Positions 52,601-61,700 of a DNA stretch of 64,000 nt are shown here, in pieces. The translations under genes and the position numbers were made by a program. The notes below the pieces were generated by a model. That model saw only the letters and a program-made list of their open reading frames with translations, did no database searches and was not told the origin of the DNA. The stretch's first letter is position 1, and each line of letters opens with the position of its first letter. Origin of the DNA: a virus; IMG/VR virus record IMGVR_UViG_3300009158_000048, positions 1-64,000 of that record. One strand, 5' to 3'.

Positions 52601-55600
52601 CTATGATGAGTTAATTAATAACTCTATTACAGCTATTCAAAGAAATACACTTTTAGAAGAACTAGCTGAGAAAGGTATTTATGTTGACTTAGAAGAATTT
52701 GCTGATTGGTGTGAAGATAATTCTAAATTACCTACGTATCTTATTGATCAAGTAAATAATAGAATTATAAATAGAGATAGTTATCTCTATGACCAATATA
52801 TTGAAATTTTTAATTTAGCAGAAAATGCTGAGACTACTAATCCTCCAAGACCAAAAAGTACTGAAGAGCAAAAACTTGATATAACAATTGAAAACTATAA
52901 TGATCAAAGAGAGGGTGAATTAGAAACTGTTCAAAATGCATATGATGTTAATTTAAAAGATCTTGTAGGATATACACAAGATGAGATTGACAATATGCGT
53001 AATGAAGCAATGACTAATTCAGATATGACTCCTGATGATGCTGTTGAAGAAATTGCATTAGCACAAAAAGCTCTTATGCAATTAGAATCAGATAATCATC
53101 TTGAGATTCAAGCTGTATTTGATATGGCTGCAGAAAAAGAAATGTTTACTCCAAAAGAGTATAACATGGCTAAAGAAGATCTTTTCTCAAGTGAAACAGC
53201 AGCCGAAGAAGTAGCAAGCATTGCGCAGAAATTTACAGATGTAGAACAAGAAGAAGAAGCTATTGAAGCAGCATCTAATGTAGTAATACTTAGACCATTA
53301 CTTGAAAGTAGAATTAAAGTACTTCAAGCACTTGCTGATGGGACCGGAATGGAAGGTATCCCAACTTATGAAGAAACTCTACCCTATGAGGATTACACAA
53401 AAGCAGTAGATGAGATTAATACAAAGTATGATGATCTTATAGATAAAGCTAGAACAGACTTTGAAGAGGCTGTTAAGGAGAGTGTTGAATCCAATAGGCC
53501 TGAAGAGATGAAACAATCTATCCGGGAGGTTCAAGAGTTATTTGCCGGGAAAGAAGATATTGTTCAGACTAAAAGAAACTACATTGTAGATGGTGAGCTC
53601 CATGAAAGAATGTCAAACAGAATCAAAACTGGTTATGACACTTATGGATACTCAGGTGAAGCTGATCTTATAGATCTTTATGATGAGACTATTGGTGCTG
53701 CATTAAAAGGTGAAAGATCTAAAACTACTAATACAAATGCTAAGGCAGCTATAGAAAAAAGAAGACAAGAAGAATTAAAAGAAAAAGCTCCATATGTTTT
53801 AACTAAAGACTATTTTGAAGGTGATAATAACACAATAGCTACATTAACTTTTAAAAGTAATATAGATAAGACATATGCTTATACTCAGGAACAAGTAAGT
53901 ATATCTATAGGTGATTTGAGAGATGACTCTAGACTTTCAAAAATAACTGAAGAACAATATGATGCAGCTATAAAAGCACCTGAATTAGTAAAAGAAATCA
54001 ATGCTAAATATGATGCAGAATTAGCTGCTTTAGATAATACTGAAGAAACAACAGAACCTAGAGAATTAGACCAAGATTTAATTAATGAATTCATAGAAGC
54101 TTTAGTAGCTGCTGATCTACCTGGTGTCAACACAAATAAATTCACTGTAGATATAGTAAGAGATGAATTAGAAACATTACTTAAAACTGATGGCACTAAG
54201 TCTAAAAAAATTCAGAAATATATCTCTAAGTTACAAAATCAGTTAAGTGATATCAACAGTAAGTTAGAATCAGTAAAAGATAAAAAGCGTCTTGCAAGCT
54301 TGCAAAAACAGAAAACTCAGTTAGAGCAAGCTATTAAAGATGAAGAGACAGGTAAGTATGATGAGCCATTTGAAATGAACTCAGTTAATCTTAAGTCTTT
54401 TATTCTAAACACAGTAAAAGAAAATGCATATGAAGAGTCTAGAGATGGGGGAAATATAATTGACCCTATGCTCAAAGACTATCTTGATACAGCAACTTCT
54501 GTAAAACCTAAGTGGGATAAGACTGAGATGAGCAAAGAAGCATATGATGCTTTATTTGATGATGAGACTGGTTATCTTACTAAGTTTAAAAGAATGGCTG
54601 ACAATGGTGAGATTTATATATTCACCAAAGATCTTATTGTGCATGCTAATGATCTAGTAGATGCTGAAGGTAATAAACTTCCTAATGTTGCTGGTGAAAT
54701 TGATATGATCATTGTTGACCGCCAAGGAAGAAAATTCATTGTGGATTTAAAAACTGGTAAGGTTAGAAAATGGTTTAACTATAAAACTGTTGGTACAGAT
54801 TCATTTAAGAAACAATTAGAGAATACCTTACAACAAACCGGTTATGCAAATCTTGCAGAAGATATGTCTGGTCAACAATTTGGAATTAAAATCTTCCCAA
54901 TTGAAATTGGTTTTGATTCAAGTGGTTATATAGTAACAGCAGGTGAGCCAACAAACCCATCATTATTTGTAGGAGAAGAAGTAATTGGAGATGAAGGAAC
55001 AATGCCTTATACTATTTCATTAGATAAGGGTAATGTTATTCAAATTAAAAATGAAGAGACTGGTGCCTATGGAACTCAATCAATTGATGAGTTCATGCAA
55101 AATTTAATACCTGTTAGGGGAAGAAAAGCTGGTCAGCTTAAAACTCAACCTACTCAGAAAAATAATATCCCGGAAGAAGAAAGACCACTAGTTGATGAGT
55201 TCATGAGTAAGATGGCAGAAATTAGTGATACTAAAGAAGGAAATGATGCTTTAGATGGCTTAATGGAATTAGCTTTAGAGTTAGATGCAATGAAACCTAA
55301 ATTAAGTAAAGAAGCATATAACAATATGAAATCTCAACTTGATGCAAGAATGTCATTAACTTTTGATGAAACAGGAGAAATAGTATTAAACATCGGAGAA
55401 ATTTATATCTTTACGGAACCAGTAAAAGCACACAAAGTTACTGAAGGTTACAGAGTAAAAGTAGATACTTTTGATCCTGAAGCTGAAACAGTTACTTTGT
55501 CTAGAGTTGGTCCAGGTAGAAAGAAAACTTTTACCATGAGTATACAAGATTTTAATGCATATGCTATGAGTGAAGAATTAATAAACAACATGCCAAAAGA

Positions 55601-55778
55601 AGAAGAGCCTTATGTTCCTTCTGAAGAAGAGGTGGGTCACTTAACAGAAAGTATGGCTGTTACAGATGAACAGTTATCTGACTTTGAGCAACTTGCTAAA
55701 TGGGAAGATGAAGCTTCAGCAGATACTATATCTCTTGACCAATTAAAAAATGATTTCTTTAATAATTTTAAATGCTAA
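49668..55778 (+). CDS. Giant cargo protein with a PD-(D/E)XK nuclease domain (2036 aa)
   Basis: Residues about 210-270 hold a Gly/Ala-rich hydrophobic segment (A-L-I-G-A-A-V-G-A-V-S-G-E-G-V-G) like a glycine-zipper membrane insertion region. A long helical, acidic middle follows, with coiled coils. The domain at about 1640-1760 has the full nuclease signature: E1677-I-D1679 in A-G-E-I-D-M-I-I-V, D1693-L-K1695 in F-I-V-D-L-K-T-G-K, and Q1722-x-x-x-Y1726 in L-Q-Q-T-G-Y-A-N. Nothing marks it as inactive. It lies 4 bases before the polymerase-like gene and 5 bases after the 1229-aa gene. It probably enters the cell and cuts or processes DNA. Confidence 0.82.
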   Translation: MAEETNVPEEGVKDLTQQSEFIAPAEIGANLYRPIVAPTFDIRSLTSKTNIENPALRIKDTSTGSAPYHPKKVQTTDSQKFNGLDALFAKTKAELSGNVDKNAYSKIYAYDSSPKGAHKARYKGYGQETYDRIGFSPEIDNETWYNENTSQYDDWKRMATQSAWPMLKLGFMSPIKSYAKLFGQADIGQDLAEARDYEEYNAIGYSTKGGIGGFAINLQNSAAYSVGILTESVVEGALIGAAVGAVSGEGVGAAPGALIGGVVEGFETLLKLPSTLINMSKNLGKMTMNLNKLKNISEVRNVFNGAAKSMGNFINPISNTSEAAMKYVFKNPDDLSNLARSARTVGAMWHDVKNMNAALSEGRLEGGFSEQRIYDDLYNKYYDKNGEAPSDLLQKDMRKQAKVGGFQNTFKNTLLVYYSNNLAFPSITKAGFMKGLPKFSKTFGTVGPFQLVYNPAKRAAGEALYSAEKISLKNAAKAFTKPAAYGKTALNYFKANLVEGFQETAQDVLSDATENYYVNSFKNKDRQNFEYSMATFNAGMKKQISAQGAETFASGFAMGAILGIPGSVKNFMSVGYNKYFKHRNNYTEYLAERQEEVDSIVNTLNTMDKGAKHFFDPRLTNYTTQMLAGKVVDDPEGVSTKEAKDTSFAAFQSAVRTSLRSGTFDMFIDNYEGYKQATPQELEEAWRLEPGQGEKALANIDKAVSSAKVMASRWQEVKNRMKHVVNPANFPENTPEREMAEVYNEAYLTGLDNLVFMGGAFDNNSERLGKMYNKLASIPVIQNSRFSDIATITDPARLNKEIAMLRTDVDLGKSATTPEGKEQYQKQKDLLEKLESYKKEQTGVTVDFFQRIQNAQKEIVKSEGISNDEAHDKAVEQVTAEYEKEGLNPFENYKTSFRDLLDNLAGTEENKANLGRQLDDAGGFENIFEMLMDTHVLRNENMNLNKYINLLSSPQDFYEHVNRNFEWMKKLYKNRQDYYDELINNSITAIQRNTLLEELAEKGIYVDLEEFADWCEDNSKLPTYLIDQVNNRIINRDSYLYDQYIEIFNLAENAETTNPPRPKSTEEQKLDITIENYNDQREGELETVQNAYDVNLKDLVGYTQDEIDNMRNEAMTNSDMTPDDAVEEIALAQKALMQLESDNHLEIQAVFDMAAEKEMFTPKEYNMAKEDLFSSETAAEEVASIAQKFTDVEQEEEAIEAASNVVILRPLLESRIKVLQALADGTGMEGIPTYEETLPYEDYTKAVDEINTKYDDLIDKARTDFEEAVKESVESNRPEEMKQSIREVQELFAGKEDIVQTKRNYIVDGELHERMSNRIKTGYDTYGYSGEADLIDLYDETIGAALKGERSKTTNTNAKAAIEKRRQEELKEKAPYVLTKDYFEGDNNTIATLTFKSNIDKTYAYTQEQVSISIGDLRDDSRLSKITEEQYDAAIKAPELVKEINAKYDAELAALDNTEETTEPRELDQDLINEFIEALVAADLPGVNTNKFTVDIVRDELETLLKTDGTKSKKIQKYISKLQNQLSDINSKLESVKDKKRLASLQKQKTQLEQAIKDEETGKYDEPFEMNSVNLKSFILNTVKENAYEESRDGGNIIDPMLKDYLDTATSVKPKWDKTEMSKEAYDALFDDETGYLTKFKRMADNGEIYIFTKDLIVHANDLVDAEGNKLPNVAGEIDMIIVDRQGRKFIVDLKTGKVRKWFNYKTVGTDSFKKQLENTLQQTGYANLAEDMSGQQFGIKIFPIEIGFDSSGYIVTAGEPTNPSLFVGEEVIGDEGTMPYTISLDKGNVIQIKNEETGAYGTQSIDEFMQNLIPVRGRKAGQLKTQPTQKNNIPEEERPLVDEFMSKMAEISDTKEGNDALDGLMELALELDAMKPKLSKEAYNNMKSQLDARMSLTFDETGEIVLNIGEIYIFTEPVKAHKVTEGYRVKVDTFDPEAETVTLSRVGPGRKKTFTMSIQDFNAYAMSEELINNMPKEEEPYVPSEEEVGHLTESMAVTDEQLSDFEQLAKWEDEASADTISLDQLKNDFFNNFKC

Positions 55779-55782
55779 TTAG

Positions 55783-58700
55783 ATGATCAGTTGTCCAATT
55801 ACTCAACTACCACTTGAAAATTTTTACAAGTATGTATTCCGTGCTATCAAAGATAAGCTAGGGAATGATAAGACCTTTGATGTAAATGATTTCATGGAGA
55901 AGTTGTTTGAGGAATCAGTTAAAAATGGTGATCCTGAAACTGCAGCCAAATGGTTGCAAAGTACTCCGCGTGTTATAAATTTAATTATTACTAAATCATT
56001 CAGTGATAAAATTCCTTTAGTAAAAGGTTTAGATAGCATCTATGGATTAATGGCTGACTTCTCAAAAGCAAATGGTGAAGGATTTCAGAATGTACTTAAA
56101 AAATATTCAAAGCCTGTTGATGTAAAAAATGTTAAAGAAGCAGCAGCTCATCAGTTAACACTTGAATTTTCTGATGAAGAAGAGGAGGGTCCAGAAGATG
56201 AGAAAAAAGAAACAAATTCAAGAGTTGAAGCTAGACTTAAAACTCCTGTAGTTATGTCAGGTACTCTTCAATCTTTTATACCTGTAACACCAGATAAAAA
56301 ATCTGATACTTATGTAGAAAGACTTGATAAACCCAGAGCTAGAATTCTTACTAATCTTGCAATTTTAGGTGATGCCTTAAGTATGCATGATACTTTTTCC
56401 GGAGACTTCACATATCAGGGAAAGAAAGTAAAAGTTAAAGCAACTAACATGTATGCTTTTTCTCAACAGAACTTTAATGATTTAGATCCTACAACCCAAA
56501 AAGAAATTAAGGATTCAAATTTCTTTACTACTACAGGAAGAAACCAATCAGGAGTTACTCAAGCAGATAAAAGAGTAATGCTTGTTATAACAGATCAGGC
56601 TGGAGAGAATCTTTATTTTGATCAGGAAGGAAACATTACTACAAAAGGTAATGGATCTCTAGTGTATCAATTCATGAGAGATGTTAGACAAACTGCAAAA
56701 GGTTATACAGTAACTGATATCTACGGAAAAGAAGAACAGTTGATGCCCATTGATGAATATGCTCAAATGACATATGACTCAGCAGTTGATGGAGACTTTG
56801 CTACATATCTTGAGAAAGTAAAAGATGATAGAGAAAAAGAATTAAAAAAATTATTTGAGATAAGAGAGAAGTCTTTAGGTAATGATATGATGTTGGACTT
56901 CTCAGGTATTAGTACCGGAGTTACTTCAGATCTCACGGCAACCAAGCTACCCCTATCAGACTTCCTAAAGATACCAGGAGCAACAAAGAAAAGTCTTAAG
57001 AATATCCGTACTCTAAAGAAAGCAGAAGGTAACTTTAAAAAAGGTAGAGCAGTAATCAATTTAAATGGTACAGACTTCCAAGTAAATAGATCTTCTATGC
57101 CAGACAGTGTAGCTGATCAAATTGCTGCAGTTATGTTTGATCCTACTATTCCTTTTGAAACTAAGAAAGATTTCTATTCTCAGTTCATTCCAGAAGATAG
57201 TGAGACAATGCTTGCATACACAATGCGTAAGCATGAGATCATTCCTGATATGGCAAAACAAACATTCAGGATTAAGCTATATGATACAGTTGGTGATAAG
57301 GAGGGATTTGTTACTGAACCTATTTTTGACTTTGTTATTTCTAAATCTTCACTAGATAAAGCTAGTAAGGAAAAATTAGAGGCTGGTATTAAAACTTTTA
57401 GTGATACTTTAAAGGAAGGTAGAGCAAATAATAAGGCTACTTACATGTCATACAAGTCTGACTTGTTGAATGATGAAGAATACTTAACCTATAATAGCAA
57501 TACAAAACAAATTGAAGTTGCAAACTATATTGATTTCTTAACTACGCTTGATGGTTATGTTGATTTATTTGACGGTGATCCTGGTTTTTATAACAAACAC
57601 TTGTTGTTTAATGAAGAGACTAAAGTGGATAAAGAAATTAAGAAAGCAAATACGGCAGCAACATTAACATTTGAAGAGGAGATTGAAGAAGCACGTAGGT
57701 ATGCAGAAGAACAAAGAGCATTAGAGAATGCTAATAAATCTCCAATAGAAATTGAGGCACAAATTCTTGCTGACCGTGCTATTAATCCTGAGTATAGAGC
57801 TCAGTTAGCACTACAGGGCACAGAAGGTAAGTATGATAGTTTCTATTATGCTGCAAGTCTTATTGGAGCAATCAACAATAACCGTGATCAAAGATATACT
57901 AGAGAAACTGCTGAACAGTTAAGAGATGTGTTTGTTGGTGCAAACTATATAAGTGGCAAACAAATCAATACAATTAATGATACTATTGATAGAATCTTTC
58001 CTAAACCTAATGCAGATTTACAAAGAGATGTAGAGATAATTCAAAAGACTATTGAGCCTGAGATGCCAGATCCAACAACAGTAAATCCAATTGTTAAAAA
58101 AGGAAGCTTACGTTCTAGAGGGCCTAAGAATGATACTCTAAACCGTGCAGGATATATTGCTGATGAAATTGGTGAAGAAGATACAGCTAAAGTACTTGAC
58201 TTTTGGGATAATACTAAACTTGGTAAAGAACTTCAAAAGCATATTGAATTACAACATGCTTATAATATCGCTAACTCAGATGTATTTGCAAGATTTGTAG
58301 TTACAGGAGCAACACTGAATAACCCAGATATTAAAGGTAAGATACAAATTAACAAAGGGATAGGTACACTAGTTGACATTTATCATGAAGCATTCCATGC
58401 ATTTACACAATTATATTTAACCCGTGAAGAAAAGTATAATCTTTATGATGAGGTAATTAATTATAAAGATGCAAGTGGTAAACAACCCTATAAGTCTATG
58501 AACTATAAGGAAGTTGATGAACTACTTGCTGAAGACTTCAGAACTTACATGAAGAGCAATTACATTAAGAAAGGCTCTCCTGTAAGAAATAAATTATTTA
58601 GAAAAATCTTAAACTTCCTTAGAGCATTGTTTGGTAAAACAGCAATTAATCCTACTGAAGTTATCACAGATGTAATGAATGTTCCAGCTGTAAGAGAAAT

Positions 58701-61700
58701 GTTTGAAAAATTAAACTACTCTTCTAACAAGAAATCATTACTAAGATCATATAAGGCCAACATGGATAATGTTGACTTTATGGTATTAAACCGTGGTATT
58801 AGTAAATTAAATAGACCAAGTGACAGTGCACTTAGTGATCAAGATTCAAGATTAGTATCTGACACAATGGATATGGTCATGTCTGATTTTGTTGATGATT
58901 GGTATAGAGAACGCTTAGAGGAAGCAGAAGAAACCGGTAACTATAATAGTTTAAAGTCTGGAACAATAGGTTTACTTATAGATCCTGAACACCGTGCATT
59001 TATGTATGAGGTGATCAAAGAAAGACTAGAAGATAAACTAAAAGAGTTCAAAGAACAATTACATTCTGAACCAGGTATAACTCCATTTAGTAAAATTGAA
59101 AAGCTTAAATCTGATGATGAAAATGAAAAAACAATTGAGTCAGAAGCAGTAGCTGTATTAAGATCTGCAAAAGGAGAAGACAAGTATGTATTCCTTAAGT
59201 CACAGATTGATGGCTTTGATAAGCTTGATGCCAACATGCGTAAAGGTACTAGAGTTAAAGGTGAGTCTTGGCATGGAATTAAAATAGTTGGTGATTTCTA
59301 TTCACACAAGTCTATTAAGAATCAGAAAAAGCCGGTAGGGATAATTGTGGTTTCTAGTTTAGAGGATGCTCAGGTTCAGTTTAACAATTATGTTGCTGGA
59401 GGAGCTGAGGAATATACCAGCTTTGAACAAAAGGATGTTCCTGACTATATGTTATCTGCAGAACAAGAATTTACTTTAGACAATGTAAGAATTCTTCAAG
59501 CAGCAGTAGATAACTTTGGAGATCCACAATGGGACTTAAAGGGTATTGATCCAATAGGAACCATAGCATATCATTTAGAAAACTCAGACTTTGATTTATC
59601 AAAGAAAAAGTATGAGCTTGATATGGTTGAAATGGATGAAAATGGTGATGAGATTGATGAAGATGTAGAAAATCAAACTCATGATTCTGAAACATCTTAT
59701 GGTAGTGAAGCCGCTAGTAAAAAGTCTTTACTGCAGTTAGCTGATAAAGAAGTTGTTTACATACTTAAAAGTTTACATAAAGTTGACCGTAATGGTGAAG
59801 TATCATACAATAGACTTGGTTTTAAAGAACGTGCTGACTTCAGAAAGGTTTGGAATATTGTAACTAAAGCAATTGGTGGTGTAAGAGATAGAGTTAAAGT
59901 ATATGAAATATTACAAGCGGAAGCAAAAAACTTTCCTGAAATAGCTCAACTTATTGAAACTAAATTTCCTGACCCAAGATTGATTACTAATACATTTGAA
60001 CAAGATGTGAGTACTTCATTCTGGCAAACTTTTGCAAAACCGTCAGTTAAGTTTTGGCAGTTTACAGTGTTTCCACAATATGAAGCAAGTATAAATTTCA
60101 TTACAGGACAAGTAGAAGATGTTCTTTCTGGATTTGAAGCTGATGTAACTCAATCTTCTATTGAAGTTGATAGCACTATTAGAAAGTTTGAATCTTTATT
60201 TAAAGGTAGTATTGCTAATGATTATATAGAAAAGAATTCAGATAATCAATCTGTATTAAAACTTAATAATGTAATTACAGCATTTGAGAATAAGAAACAT
60301 TCAGGCCAATTAGATCCCGCTAAAGCATATGAATTTGCTGCAGCATTAGGAATGAAGCTTGATAGTTTGCCTGTGATCAAAAAGAACATGCAAGAAAGAG
60401 CAGAGTATTTTGGATTGCCTTATATCTATGACATTGTAAAAGATTTTGCAGATATTCAAAAATCAGATAAGTCTACCCCGGAACAAATAGAGTACTTAAA
60501 TAAATTTATTAGTAATCCAATTGCTACCCTAAGAGGTGAAATACCAAAAGGAATTTTAAAAAGCTTTAAAAGAGAAGTTGCAGAAAAGAACATACTTAAA
60601 AGAATTGCTGAATTGCAATCTCAATATGGATATGATTCTGCTAATCCTGGAATTTTATTGCCTGATGGTAACAGAGTATTTGAAAATGTAAATCATAGTC
60701 AAGTTACAGTTACTGTGGATGCAATAAACAATGTTGAAAATCTTAGTGACTTCTGGACTAACCCTGAATTAGGTTATATGTCTCATTTGAAACCAGGTAA
60801 ATCATTCTTTACTTTAAGATCTAAAGTCTTAGGAGCAATGTTTGATACTGCACAAGGTACTTTTGATGCAAAAGGTAATAGATTCTTAGAGCTCATTCAA
60901 ACTGCAGGAACACAAATTGCAGATGTTGAAGGAATAAATACATCTGACTTAGATAAATTAGGTAAGTTCTTCCAAGAATTCCACACTATGAGTTTAGGTG
61001 GAGTTGCAGAATTTATCCGCCATGCAGAAAAGAAATCTGCATTTGGTATTAAGATGGTTGGTGGTAAAATGAAAGTGGTTGTTAACGGCATTACAAATGG
61101 TGTTGACCAAAACTTATATATTGATATTAGTAAGTTTGTAGCTAAACCAGGTGAACAAATTAGTGATGGAGAAATAGTTGCCGTAGGTGGTTATTTCCTT
61201 GACTATATTGCTGCTGAGTTTGATAGAATCAGATACTTTAAACAAAATCCGCAAGATTTAATAAATATTATAGGTTATAATAGAGAGATTAAAGATGATG
61301 ATGGTAAAGTAATAGGAAGAGCGGGAGAATTTTTCAGTGCTTTTGATAATATCTTAAGAGACAGTACAAAGAAAAAATTATATAAACTTGCATCTGACCC
61401 TTTAATAGACTTACCTACCCATATCAGGAATGACCAAGGGTTATACCTTGATGTACAAAAAGATATTTCTGACTACTTCCAAGAGAAGACTGAGTCAATG
61501 AATGATGAGTTCTTCAGTAAACTGCCATACATAGACAATAAAGTTTATGAGAAAGCAGGTATTGTAATGGATAAATCTGGTAAGTATGATGATGCACAAA
61601 AGGCAGTTCTTAAAGCTTACTTATTTAATGACTGGATTCACAAGTTTGAAATGTTTAACCTTTTCAACGGTGACTTATCTCAGTTCAATCATGACAAACA

